Origin: Oxalobacteraceae bacterium UBA4003
GTDB taxonomy: Bacteria > Pseudomonadota > Gammaproteobacteria > Burkholderiales > Burkholderiaceae_D
Length of the DNA stretch: 64,000 nt
Direction: 5' to 3'
NCBI GenBank assembly: GCA_002384815.1
Contig: DGBN01000074.1
Location: 7,687-71,686 of the forward strand
Position numbers and translations under genes: made by a program. Shown here piece after piece: positions 17,988 through 26,909 of this stretch. Every line of letters begins with the position of its first letter. Within the stretch, counting starts at the first letter, position 1. The notes beneath the pieces are model-generated. The model did not search any database. It was given only the letters and a program-made list of their open reading frames with translations, and was not told where the DNA came from.

Positions 17988-18013
17988 GAGTGCATTCCTC
18001 TAATATAGATTTA

Positions 18014-18044
18014 TGACATATCAGATATAGATTCTGATATGTCA
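18014..18044. promoter_or_regulatory. perfect 12-bp inverted repeat, candidate GntR operator
   Basis: TGACATATCAGA and its exact reverse complement TCTGATATGTCA are separated by 7 AT-rich bases. The dyad is 27-57 bases before the hydrolase start codon, where a repressor site would overlap the promoter. The FCD-type regulator encoded beyond the operon is the best candidate ligand-responsive protein. Confidence 0.65.
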
Positions 18045-18089
18045 GTTTAGAGGCTTAAATCGGGAAGATCAAGTAAATAGTTTCGCGGT

Positions 18090-18335
18090 GTGCAAATCCG
18101 GCGCAGTGTCATCAGCTTTGGGCGATCTTGTTGATTTTCTTGCAAAATTGACCTGCTCCAACTGATCTACCCTCCACTGTCTGGCGAAGGCTGCGACCCA
18201 GTCAGACGCCCCTTCAAATCCCAGCGCACGCAAGTCGATGTGCATCTGTTTCAGGGGCCGACGTTGTTTGCGTGGCTGCGTTGTTTCAGTTTTTAACGAG
18301 GCTGAAAGCTTGAAAGCGTATTTGTCGAGAGAAGT
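18090..18335 (-). pseudogene. IS21-family IstA transposase remnant
   Basis: The minus-strand frame reads SASLKTETTQPRKQRRPLKQ, then MHIDLRALGFEGASDWVAAF and ARQWRVDQLEQVNFARKS. This matches, from memory, the middle of IS21-type IstA proteins, just before the FQFDWSE catalytic region. Nothing of the remaining transposase, of istB or of terminal inverted repeats is visible. The homology stops abruptly on both sides, so this is a decayed insertion. Confidence 0.55.
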
Positions 18336-18441
18336 CGGGAAACGTCGATTACTCCAACCTCCCACTCACTTTGATACGCAGGATTGTGTTCTAGGCGTGG
18401 ATCATCTTTGATGCAAATCCAGACATTATTCACACCAATTA

Positions 18442-18465
18442 AAAAGGCCCCGGGAGGGGCCTTTT
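18442..18465. terminator. Rho-independent terminator of mmsA
   Basis: Stem AAAAGGCCCC / GGGGCCTTTT with a 4-base loop begins one base after the mmsA stop codon on the minus strand and is followed there by further T residues. Confidence 0.92.
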
Positions 18466-18466
18466 C

Positions 18467-19987
18467 TCAGTACACGAAAGGCATGGCAAAGTCAGCGCCA
18501 GACTTCGCATTCTTGTGCCATCGCTGCATGATGGATTTCTGCCTGGTATAGAAGCGAACGCCCTCTTCTCCATAGACATGCATGTCGCCAAACAAACTCG
18601 CCTTCCAGCCACCGAAACCATGCCACGCCATTGGAACCGGAATTGGCACGTTGATACCGACCATACCGACCTGAACTCGACGAGCAAATTCGCGAGCCGT
18701 GTTGCCGTCACTGGTGAAACATGCAACACCATTACCAAATTCGTGATCATTAATCAGCTTGAGTGCTTCGTTCATTGATTTCACACGGGTGCACGAAAGT
18801 ACTGGCCCAAAAATCTCTTCCAGGTAAATTTTCATATCTGGAGTAACGTGGTCAAACAAGGTGCCACCGATGAAATAACCACCTTCATTGCCAGGCACTG
18901 TGTAGTTACGACCATCAACCAGCAGTTTGGCACCTTCTTCTACGCCTTTGGCTATGTAGCCTTCAATTCGCTCAAACGCGTCACGAGTAACTACAGGCCC
19001 CATCTCGGCATCAAGGCGCATACCGTCAGAAATCTTGAGATTCTTCGTACGCTCAATCAGCAGAGGGATGACACGCTCTGCTGCATCGCCAACAAGAACT
19101 GCAACAGAAATTGCCATGCAACGTTCTCCGGCAGAACCGTAGGCCGCGCCAATCAATGCATCAACAGCTTGTTCGATATCAGCGTCTGGCATGATGACCA
19201 TATGATTCTTGGCGCCACCAAGGGCCTGGAATCGTTTGCCTTGTTTAGCCGCTTGTTCCGCAATATAACGGGCAATAGGAGTCGAACCAACAAAGCTGAT
19301 AGCGCGGACATCAGGATGCTCAATCAGCGCATCTACCGACTCTTTGTCGCCTTGCACAACATTGAATACGCCCGGCGGCAAGCCGGCTTCAGTGAATAGC
19401 TTGGCCATGAATAAACTGGCGCTTGGGTCACGTTCACTCGGCTTGAGAATGAAGGTGTTGCCAGTTGCGATGGCGATTGGAAACATCCAGCACGGAACCA
19501 TGCAAGGGAAGTTGAATGGGGTGATGCCAGCGACCACGCCCAATGGCTGACGCATGGTCCAGTTGTCCATGCCGGTGCTTACTTCCTCTGTGTAATCGCC
19601 TTTGAGTAACTGCGGGATACCACATGCGAATTCGACAATGTCAATGCCGCGAGCAACTTCGCCAAGTGCATCGGTGAACACTTTCCCGTGTTCCGCCGTA
19701 ATCATGGCAGCAAGCTCTTCCTTGTTCTCGTTCATCAAATGCAGAAATTTATTGACGATACGCGCTCTCCGAATCGCTGGAACCGCAGACCAACTCTCAA
19801 AAGCCTTCAAGGAAGATTCAACAGCGGAATTAACGTCGTTGCGCGTAGCAAGAATCACGTTACGCGAGGTAGTACCGGATGCCGGATTGAAGACGGCTTG
19901 CTCACGGCTTTCTTTGCTGGTGACAGTCTTGCCATCGATGAAGTGACCGATTGTGGCGGAAGACACATATGCTGGGACGTTGCTCAT
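18467..19987 (-). CDS. mmsA: CoA-acylating methylmalonate-semialdehyde dehydrogenase
   Basis: An aldehyde dehydrogenase of 506 residues that oxidises (methyl)malonate semialdehyde to propionyl- or acetyl-CoA in valine, beta-alanine or inositol catabolism. It has the MmsA-type PFNFPCMVPCWMFPIAIA segment, the NAD-binding SFVGSTPIARYI and catalytic C290 in GSAGERCMAIS. The usual partner genes (mmsB, transaminase, acyl-CoA dehydrogenase) are absent here. A LysR-type gene is divergent with 104 bases between. Confidence 0.95.
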   Translation of the reverse strand: MSNVPAYVSSATIGHFIDGKTVTSKESREQAVFNPASGTTSRNVILATRNDVNSAVESSLKAFESWSAVPAIRRARIVNKFLHLMNENKEELAAMITAEHGKVFTDALGEVARGIDIVEFACGIPQLLKGDYTEEVSTGMDNWTMRQPLGVVAGITPFNFPCMVPCWMFPIAIATGNTFILKPSERDPSASLFMAKLFTEAGLPPGVFNVVQGDKESVDALIEHPDVRAISFVGSTPIARYIAEQAAKQGKRFQALGGAKNHMVIMPDADIEQAVDALIGAAYGSAGERCMAISVAVLVGDAAERVIPLLIERTKNLKISDGMRLDAEMGPVVTRDAFERIEGYIAKGVEEGAKLLVDGRNYTVPGNEGGYFIGGTLFDHVTPDMKIYLEEIFGPVLSCTRVKSMNEALKLINDHEFGNGVACFTSDGNTAREFARRVQVGMVGINVPIPVPMAWHGFGGWKASLFGDMHVYGEEGVRFYTRQKSIMQRWHKNAKSGADFAMPFVY

Positions 19988-20064
19988 TTTTGACCTTTCT
20001 GTTCAAAGAATGAGGCAAGTCTAAAGAGGTACTATGTTAAGAACAATGTCTTAAAACTTGATTT

Positions 20065-20086
20065 ATTGTTCAATTAATTAAACAAT
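20065..20086. promoter_or_regulatory. candidate LysR-type operator between mmsA and its regulator
   Basis: ATTGTT-N10-AACAAT around an AATTAATT centre, in the 104-base divergent gap and ending 5 bases before the regulator start codon. Location fits autoregulation and control of mmsA; the assignment rests on position and symmetry only. Confidence 0.4.
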
Positions 20087-20091
20087 CAATT

Positions 20092-21039
20092 ATGGACCAA
20101 CAGAAGAACGAGCCCATGTGGGGCCACATCCATACACTTGTCGTGCTGGAGGAAGTCGGAAGTTACACGGCAGCAGCAGTGCGACTAGGGATAAGCAAGA
20201 GCGCGGTAAGCCAGCGCGTGGCGGAACTTGAAAAAGTCGTAGGGATGTCTCTAGTTCAACGGACAACGCGCAGTGTCCGCCTGACGGAAGCCGGTCAAAG
20301 ACTTGTTGACTCCAGCAGGGGCTATTTTGAAGGTATCGAGAGAAATTATGTGGAACTGCGAGACTCCCTACGCGACCCACGGGGTATCGTCCGTGTAACT
20401 GCTCCTGTCGCACTTGCACGCCAACAAATTGTGCCCCGTTTGGCAGACTTCCTGCGCTTGTACCCAGACATCCGCATTGAGCTGGAGCTCTCAGACCAAA
20501 TCGTTTCGTTGGCGAAGGAAGGATTTGACTTGGCAATACGTCATAGCGACACAGTGCCAGACACCCATATCGCATGGCTGCTTTGCAAAACAGACGCAGT
20601 TCTGGTGGCATCCAAAGGGTACTTGAGGCTACGAGGAATGCCGAAGACTCCCGAAGCACTAGCCAACCATGACTGCCTGCATTATTTCAGGCGCGGCCAA
20701 GTCTCGAGCTGGAGCTTTCAGCAGGAAGGACGCCAGGCGAACCGTGTGAACGTTCCAATTAATGGCCCCCTTGCAACCAATAACAGCGAGGCATTGCGAG
20801 AAGCTGCGCTCGGCGATTTGGGAATTGCTTTGGTTCCTGACTTTTCAGCGGAAAAAGACTTGAGGGAAGGGCGGCTCGTTCAGGTTTTGCCAACCTGGAA
20901 GTCTGCAGGAGCGTTTGGAGGCAACTTGCATGCAGTTCGTCCCTACAGCCCCTACATCTCCAAGCCTGTGCGAATTTTTGTTGATTTCCTCAGGGCGCAG
21001 TTGAAAACCGGATTCGCCATTAAAGGTAAGAAATCATAA
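20092..21039 (+). CDS. LysR family transcriptional regulator
   Basis: A 315-residue regulator. The N-terminal helix-turn-helix is VGSYTAAAVRLGISKSAVSQRVAELEKVVG in pieces, followed by QRTTRSVRLTEAGQRL; the remainder is the periplasmic-binding-protein-like effector domain (GIVRVTAPVALARQQIVPRL, FDLAIRHSD). The HTH has ISKSAVSQ like the large CrgA-like branch. It is divergent from mmsA and is probably its regulator; the inducer is unknown. Confidence 0.93.
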   Translation: MDQQKNEPMWGHIHTLVVLEEVGSYTAAAVRLGISKSAVSQRVAELEKVVGMSLVQRTTRSVRLTEAGQRLVDSSRGYFEGIERNYVELRDSLRDPRGIVRVTAPVALARQQIVPRLADFLRLYPDIRIELELSDQIVSLAKEGFDLAIRHSDTVPDTHIAWLLCKTDAVLVASKGYLRLRGMPKTPEALANHDCLHYFRRGQVSSWSFQQEGRQANRVNVPINGPLATNNSEALREAALGDLGIALVPDFSAEKDLREGRLVQVLPTWKSAGAFGGNLHAVRPYSPYISKPVRIFVDFLRAQLKTGFAIKGKKS

Positions 21040-21459
21040 TCTGCAGGATTTAAAAAAGCTGTGCAAGCATTCAGTCTTGATTTGAATCCGAAATAGTTTT
21101 AAATCTGCCAACCATACCGTCTAACTTGTATCGCTAGAGGCACGCCAATCACCGCGGGGAGAAAGTAAACCTCTCGAACCAACCCTGCCAGCTCGATATT
21201 CCATGGCGAAGCACCCAGTGCGCTGAATTTCAAAGCCATTACTATTACCTGATGCCTTTATTAATCCAACTGAACCTAATATTTCCAAAGGTTGATCCGG
21301 GAGTGTTACGTCCGCTATTGGTCGATAACAGACGGGCTGCTTTCGACAGATTGAATCCCAGACCTAAAGCAGCTACTCAAGTTGAGCGAATTGGGCGCTC
21401 AGATAGATCATAGGAATTTTTCAAATTAAGGACGTTACAGGAGATTGATAACGAGCGGC
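21040..21459. other. 420 bases without a recognisable gene
   Basis: The gap lies between the LysR gene and the convergent autotransporter gene. I see no open frame with family similarity, no strong terminator stem and no repeat. It may hold decayed coding sequence. Confidence 0.45.
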
Positions 21460-24120
21460 TTACCAGGCGTAGCGCAAGCCGGCAGTGACGGTATGTGCGG
21501 TGTCTCTTTTTGCCAAAGTGGCGTCGTAGCTGAGATAAATATTCATATTCGCGTTATTGGCATAAATGATATTCACGCCTAGCAGAGCTGCATCCCTCCA
21601 GCCTTCTGCCCCTTGAACAGTGAAATGCTGTCCAGTTACATCACCAGCAAATGTCGCCTTGAACTGTGGGGTACGATCTTTAAACTCATGCAACCAACGT
21701 GCCTTGCCTTCCAGGGTCAAAACGCCGTCAGCAAGTACGAAATCCTTCATCAGCGCTACACCCAAACCTGAACGAACACTGTGCGTTGTGGCACTCTCGG
21801 TATTCAACCCGATTTCTCCGGCGCCACTTTCCGAAAATCCTTCCTCATGTTGCCGGACGTAACCAAGCGAGGCCAAAGGTTTCAATAGCAGACCGCCGGA
21901 TAAAGGCAATTTGTAACCTGTCTCCATATATACATTGGCATTTTCCCCAGTGTAATCGGATGTGGCTTGCAAGCTGGCGTTAGCGAAATTGATATTGCGT
22001 TCGACGATATTTTTTTGCCAGCCAAAACTGAGAATGCCATCTACATAAAAATCATTGCGCTGATAGCTGCTATACAAGCCTAGTTGATAAGCATCCGTTT
22101 TTGCACTCGCGCCATAGTCTGAAAAATCACCATGCATTTGAGAGACATCAATGCCTACACCAAACAACCAATTAGGACTAATCCAGCGATCCATGCCTGC
22201 TGCCAAACCGTTGATGCTGTAATCCAAATCTGCAACCACATCACTGTTTACGTCGCCACGCGTGTAATAAGGTCGTGCCCACAAGGCAGAGTCACGTGTC
22301 ATGTCGCGCGGTATGGGGCCTGAGAGACGTTGCGTCAATGAACGTGCAAACATCCCGCTCTGCCGCATATTCAAGCCTGCTAAGGTTGCATGCACATCAC
22401 CACCGCCTAAACTGTGAAAAGCACTTTGTGCCTGTGCTGCGGACATCACAACGAGTTGATCAACAGTGTTAGCCAGACCACCTGCTTTTGCATTTGCATC
22501 GAGCGAAGCGGCCAGCGCCTTGTCATTATCTGTCGTGGCGACATCGGCAAAATTGACGTCGTTGCGCTGGTAGCCGATGAACACGCCATTGTTCCCCGCA
22601 CCATTGAAGACTGCCGTGTCCACAAATGCTGACGGCGTATACACGGCAAAACTGCCTGTCACACAATTGCCTGTGCATTGAATGATTTCTTGCTGTCGAA
22701 AATTGTCGTAATTTCCCGGTTTGAAATTAGCCGTTACCTGGCCACCCTGGATATTCACAGTGCCAGGGTTGCTGACGATCAGTTTGCCGGCAGACGTCGG
22801 TGTGAGATCAATCGCCAACGTGCCCGAACTTTGATGGATATAGTTACCCGTGATTGTCAGCGCGCCCGTGCCATCGCCTGCGCCCGGGTGTACGGTGCCA
22901 CCATTGGATAAGTTTCCTGCGACTGTGCCGACGCCCGACAACACACCGACAACCGTGCCAGGCAGTGCACCTGCTGACGTTCCCGCAACGGAAGTGGTGC
23001 CGCTCGTTGTGGTCAACGTACCCGCTGTATCGATATATACGGGACTCGTCAGCACGCTATCCAATGTTAGCGTACCGCTCTGAATCAGAGTGCTATTGAA
23101 AGCAGCGTCAGTAGTCCAGTTCCAGGCCGTGCCACGCATAGTCAGCGTGTTGAAGTTACGAAACACGCTATCAACCAGGCCGTTTCCCTCGAGATACACA
23201 TTACTGTTACCTCTACCACCATCCGCGGCTCCCACAATTTGTGAGCCGGTTCGTAGTATTAATGAGTTGTTAACGCTGTTACCCAGGATGATGGCAGTAT
23301 CGTCATTGATGCCGCCATGCCCTTCCAGGTAACCGGCATTGATAACGGTATCGCTACCATTGAGGCCGCGGATAGCATACGACTGGTCACTGATAATCTG
23401 ACCGCCAGCTGCATTCGTCATGTTCGAGGTAAACGTCGAGCTCACCGTGTTCATGAATACGCCATCGGAGCCGTTTCCTTGTACATGAATGGTGCCGCTA
23501 TTTGTAAAATTGTTGGCATTGCCTTGCGCATATACAGCAGTCGAGGAAGAGCCGGCCGTCGTAATCGTCCCGCTGTTAATAATCGTGTTGTTGCCGCCAA
23601 CGGCGTGAATAGCATCCGAGTTACTGTGTTGCGTCGTGATCGAGCTACCAACGCCGTTAATGATGGTGTTTCCTACTCCTCCACCGCCGGCCGCGGAAGT
23701 GCCGATGGAGATGCCGTAAATACTCGTGCCCGTCACCTGGATCGTGCCGTTATTGGTAATCGTATTATTGTTGGTCAGTGCTGAAATTGCCGCCTTCAGA
23801 CCACTGCCTGAACCGGCTGCCGTAACGATAGTGCCGTTGTTTGTGACGTTACTATCTCCAATAATCTGTATGCCTATTCTGGAAAAAGATATGGTGCCTG
23901 CTGACACAGTGGCACTAACGTTGTTGCTGCCGGGTACTGCGATGACGCTGGTTGCGGTACCAACTGAGGGAGTGCAATTGACCGTGTCGCCTGAGTTTGG
24001 AGCCGTATTGTCACAATCAGCCCAAGCACTTCCTGTTATCAGGCCGGCAAGACTGAAGACGGTACAACACAGTTTCTTGCGACATGGGGGGCTGCAACTT
24101 CTATTTGGCAGGCGCGGCAT
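21460..24120 (-). CDS. autotransporter (type Va secretion) with polymorphic passenger
   Basis: An 886-residue surface protein. A signal peptide ends near GSAWADCDN; the passenger is rich in N, T, G and S with repeated units such as NNTITNNGTI, NFTNSGTIHVQGNGSDG and NNTIINSGTI that predict a right-handed beta-helix. The C-terminal autotransporter barrel starts near DSALWARPYYTRGD and ends TVTAGLRYAW. AAGGAG lies 6 bases before the ATG at 24120 (MPRLPNRSC), which I prefer to an opening 18 codons upstream. Function is probably adhesion; no passenger enzyme motif is seen. Confidence 0.9.
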   Translation of the reverse strand: MPRLPNRSCSPPCRKKLCCTVFSLAGLITGSAWADCDNTAPNSGDTVNCTPSVGTATSVIAVPGSNNVSATVSAGTISFSRIGIQIIGDSNVTNNGTIVTAAGSGSGLKAAISALTNNNTITNNGTIQVTGTSIYGISIGTSAAGGGGVGNTIINGVGSSITTQHSNSDAIHAVGGNNTIINSGTITTAGSSSTAVYAQGNANNFTNSGTIHVQGNGSDGVFMNTVSSTFTSNMTNAAGGQIISDQSYAIRGLNGSDTVINAGYLEGHGGINDDTAIILGNSVNNSLILRTGSQIVGAADGGRGNSNVYLEGNGLVDSVFRNFNTLTMRGTAWNWTTDAAFNSTLIQSGTLTLDSVLTSPVYIDTAGTLTTTSGTTSVAGTSAGALPGTVVGVLSGVGTVAGNLSNGGTVHPGAGDGTGALTITGNYIHQSSGTLAIDLTPTSAGKLIVSNPGTVNIQGGQVTANFKPGNYDNFRQQEIIQCTGNCVTGSFAVYTPSAFVDTAVFNGAGNNGVFIGYQRNDVNFADVATTDNDKALAASLDANAKAGGLANTVDQLVVMSAAQAQSAFHSLGGGDVHATLAGLNMRQSGMFARSLTQRLSGPIPRDMTRDSALWARPYYTRGDVNSDVVADLDYSINGLAAGMDRWISPNWLFGVGIDVSQMHGDFSDYGASAKTDAYQLGLYSSYQRNDFYVDGILSFGWQKNIVERNINFANASLQATSDYTGENANVYMETGYKLPLSGGLLLKPLASLGYVRQHEEGFSESGAGEIGLNTESATTHSVRSGLGVALMKDFVLADGVLTLEGKARWLHEFKDRTPQFKATFAGDVTGQHFTVQGAEGWRDAALLGVNIIYANNANMNIYLSYDATLAKRDTAHTVTAGLRYAW

Positions 24121-24174
24121 CACAACTCCTTTGTAATGAAAAGGGATAAAGCGTTGTGGTGAGACTCTATTCAA

Positions 24175-24313
24175 TATCTTGTAAGAAGCCCTAATAAAAT
24201 TAATTCAAGGCAGCTAAATTTCTATCGGAATCTTCTTTTGCCAAGGCTATTAAGACTGTAGCACTGAACAAAATGTGACCATGCTCATGACATGCAATCA
24301 CTGGAACAGTTGA
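24175..24313. other. upstream region of the autotransporter
   Basis: AT-rich sequence that should contain the autotransporter promoter on the minus strand. No motif is distinct enough to call. Confidence 0.35.
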
Positions 24314-24520
24314 GCAGGGATGGTATTCACCATTGAACCAATGATGAACGCGGGTAAACGACATTCAAAAGAAACGCCGGGCGGATGGACAGACAGTCGT
24401 TACCAGGGACCACCCTTATCTGCACAATGGGAGCACATGGTTGCAGTTACCGAAACGGGCTTTGAAGTTCTTGCGCTATGGCCTGCTGGTTGCGGAGAGT
24501 ATTTGCCTCTTTCCACCTAA
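24314..24520 (+). pseudogene. methionine aminopeptidase, C-terminal remnant
   Basis: The frame reads AGMVFTIEPMMNAGKRHSKE, then GGWTDSRYQGPPLSAQWEHM and VAVTETGFEVLAL. This is the end of type I methionine aminopeptidase, including the metal-ligand region FTIEP and the terminal SAQWEH. A stop codon directly precedes it and the rest of the enzyme is missing, so it is a truncated copy; the GPP insertion also departs from the family. An intact map gene is expected elsewhere. Confidence 0.75.
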
Positions 24521-24642
24521 GCAAGTCGAACTGCTGGACCCTAACTTCAATGTCCGCTATCTGGACGATAGCGGCGACCGGGCGATGAACGAAACAAAGC
24601 AAAAAAATTGTTTGGATTAATCTTATAGCTGATAATGTCGGC

Positions 24643-24891
24643 ATGAACGATACTGCACACTACCCCTCGCTTCCTGACCGACTCTCCATCGATCCTCGCA
24701 GCCCTTACTACGACGCTGCCATATTTGAACACGAGGTTGGCATCAAACTTAACGATAAAGAGCGCTCCGATGTTGAAGAATATTGCATCAGCGAGGGATG
24801 GATTAAAGTCCCGGCCGGAAAGGCACTCGATCGGAAGGGCAATCCCTTAATGACTAAATTAAAAGGCAGGGTTGAGCCTTTCTATCGGTAA
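24643..24891 (+). CDS. DUF3297 family protein
   Basis: An 82-residue soluble protein of a conserved, uncharacterised proteobacterial family. The signature LPDRLSIDPRSPYYDAAIFE and NDKERSDVEEYCISEGWIKV is unmistakable, followed by PAGKALDRKGNPLMTKLKG. No catalytic motif is evident. It stands alone after the aminopeptidase remnant. Confidence 0.9.
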   Translation: MNDTAHYPSLPDRLSIDPRSPYYDAAIFEHEVGIKLNDKERSDVEEYCISEGWIKVPAGKALDRKGNPLMTKLKGRVEPFYR

Positions 24892-25021
24892 CGATGGTTC
24901 TTTAATTAGCATTTCTTAACTTCTGTCATTGTCTGCAAGGGCACATCCTTTAACGCTTTTTGCGGTAGCGATTACAAGTCTGCGTTTGAGCAATCACGGA
25001 TGTCTGTTTTTGATTGCGGAT

Positions 25022-25369
25022 TCAATTGGCGATTAAATGTTGCTGAAAAGCGAGCAAGTATCCATCGCAGTCCTTGACGGCAAATTCATGCGTGCCATAA
25101 GACATTTCCTGCAGCGGCCATGCAATTGATACCTTATCCTTAACGATTGAGTAGTAATTTTCCACGTCAGGGATATTGAAATAAATGGTCCCTGAAAAGC
25201 TTGGTGAAGCGTTCCACAAATCTTGCCCGGTAAAGATTAGCTTCCCGCCGTATTTGACAGCGGTGATTGTCGTTTCCGCCGTAGCCAGAACATTGAAACC
25301 AAGCACAGATTCATAAAAGTCTCGTGTCTGGTTTATGTCGGTACAGCGCAGAAGAAGAGTTAGAGACAT
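25022..25369 (-). CDS. VOC family (glyoxalase/bleomycin-resistance-like) protein
   Basis: A 115-residue protein with the vicinal-oxygen-chelate fold: LLLRCTDINQTRDFYESVLG at the start and HEFAVKDCDGYLLAFQQHL at the end are the two paired beta-alpha units. The expected metal-ligand positions are only partly kept, so it may be a binding protein rather than an enzyme. Monocistronic by context. Confidence 0.85.
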   Translation of the reverse strand: MSLTLLLRCTDINQTRDFYESVLGFNVLATAETTITAVKYGGKLIFTGQDLWNASPSFSGTIYFNIPDVENYYSIVKDKVSIAWPLQEMSYGTHEFAVKDCDGYLLAFQQHLIAN

Positions 25370-26089
25370 GGCTTCCTTTGGTTAAATGCTGCACTTCAAG
25401 TATGTAGTGTAATGCATTCTTTTCGCGCAAAGCTGACTTGTCGGCTATCGGCTGCGGATTTGACCGACGAGCCGGGACCGGATATGAACAGAATGCCGGG
25501 ATGGACTGCGGTTCCGTCCATGCTCCCTGATACAGTCGTTACGAGACGACTATCCAGAACTGACATTGTGCTTTTGTGGATACCAAGCCATTTTGCATGG
25601 CCCAGGTTGAACCGGTGCCAGATACCAGGACGATGCATCGAGATTACCTCCCCCGAATGGGCTTCCCATTGTCAGGCTGCTGCTCGTGACGCGACCGCCG
25701 TCAGTGATGTTGACTGTGGTCAAGTTGCTTCCCACATTATTCAGAGACAGCCACTCGCGAGTCGCGGTTCGCCGCCGGTAACGAAGGTGTTGTCAGTGTA
25801 CGTGCTGATTCCTGTCATCTCCAGCGGCAGTACGTAAGCAATGAGTAGTGCTGTTGCATTTCCTGATTCTGGAATAAGGTTTAAGGCCTTGGGCAGCGGT
25901 TTTTGGGTAAAGAGGCGACGCTTGTAAACGACTCCATCTCGTGAGATTGCCGGAAAACAAGATTGTCTTTGGGTAATGATGTGTCTTGAACATGCCAATT
26001 ATTTAACATTTATTGCAAGACATGATTTGCACACAATTGAGACCAGGATCTCCGCGTCGTTTTGGATCTTGGTTTCAAGCGGTTTAATG
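25370..26089. other. 720 bases without a supportable gene
   Basis: Several overlapping open frames occur on both strands, the longest about 140 codons on the plus strand, but none looks like a known protein or has a ribosome-binding site. Fragments such as LTTVNITDGGRVTSSSLTMG on the minus strand could be decayed surface-protein sequence. I take it as degenerate DNA. Confidence 0.4.
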
Positions 26090-26121
26090 CAATCAAGCGA
26101 CTTAATTAAATCGCTTGATTG
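26090..26121. promoter_or_regulatory. TetR-type operator, 11-bp perfect inverted repeat
   Basis: CAATCAAGCGA and its exact reverse complement TCGCTTGATTG flank a 10-base TTAATTAA centre. It ends 24 bases before the TetR start codon, so binding would block the promoter of the whole regulator-efflux operon. Confidence 0.8.
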
Positions 26122-26144
26122 ATTTGTGTGTTTTAATATCGCTC

Positions 26145-26909
26145 ATGAAACCTGTCATCAAACCCAATCCGCCCGTATCCCGTGCGAGTGCCTCTGCAAA
26201 AACTGCAGATAGTGGCGACACACGCAAGCCGCGTTCCGATGGGGCCGAGGCACGCAGTCGGCTGTTGCTGGCGGCCTTGCGACTGTTCGCCGAGAAGGGA
26301 TTTGCCAAGGCCTCCACGCGCGAGATCGCGGAGTCGGCCGGAGTCAACCTTGCGGCTATCAAATATTATTTCGGAGACAAAGCGGGTCTTTATCGCGTGG
26401 TTTTCAGCGAACCTCTTGGTACCGCTTGCCAGGGTGTCGATCTGTCCGATCCGGGTTTGAGCCTGCGGGATGTGCTGCGCATTTTCTTCGAAGATTTTGT
26501 TGCGCCACTCAAGCACGGCGATGTCGTGCAACTTGCGGTGCGCATGCATTTTCGTGAAATGCTGGAACCGACCGGCTTGTGGATGGAGGAAATCGACAGG
26601 CACATCAAGCCATCGCATGCAGGATTAGTCGCGGTGTTGCTGCGCCATCTCAATTTGTCCAAAGCGGACGATGACGTGCATAGACTGGCGTTCTCGCTGG
26701 CTGGCCTCGCGCTGCAACTCTTCGTCTGTCGCGACGTGATCGATGCGATTCGTCCGAAGTTGATCAATACACCGGCGGCTGTCGATCAATGGGCGATACG
26801 TCTGGTCGATTATGGCGAAGCAATGGTTGCGATGGAGATCGCACGCCGACAGATGTTGGGCAGCGCAATTGCATCGACGGCATCTGCCAAAAAAGCAAAA
26901 AAACCATGA
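26145..26909 (+). CDS. TetR/AcrR family regulator, CecR-like (DUF1956 C-terminal domain)
   Basis: A 254-residue repressor. After a Pro/Ser/Ala-rich leader, the HTH reads LLLAALRLFAEKGFAKASTR then EIAESAGVNLAAIKYYFGDK, typical of TetR proteins. The C-terminal domain (VQLAVRMHFREMLEPTGLW) is of the DUF1956 type found in E. coli CecR, an efflux regulator. Its stop overlaps the start of the outer-membrane factor gene (ATGA), so it is the first gene of the operon and probably autoregulated. Confidence 0.92.
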   Translation: MKPVIKPNPPVSRASASAKTADSGDTRKPRSDGAEARSRLLLAALRLFAEKGFAKASTREIAESAGVNLAAIKYYFGDKAGLYRVVFSEPLGTACQGVDLSDPGLSLRDVLRIFFEDFVAPLKHGDVVQLAVRMHFREMLEPTGLWMEEIDRHIKPSHAGLVAVLLRHLNLSKADDDVHRLAFSLAGLALQLFVCRDVIDAIRPKLINTPAAVDQWAIRLVDYGEAMVAMEIARRQMLGSAIASTASAKKAKKP

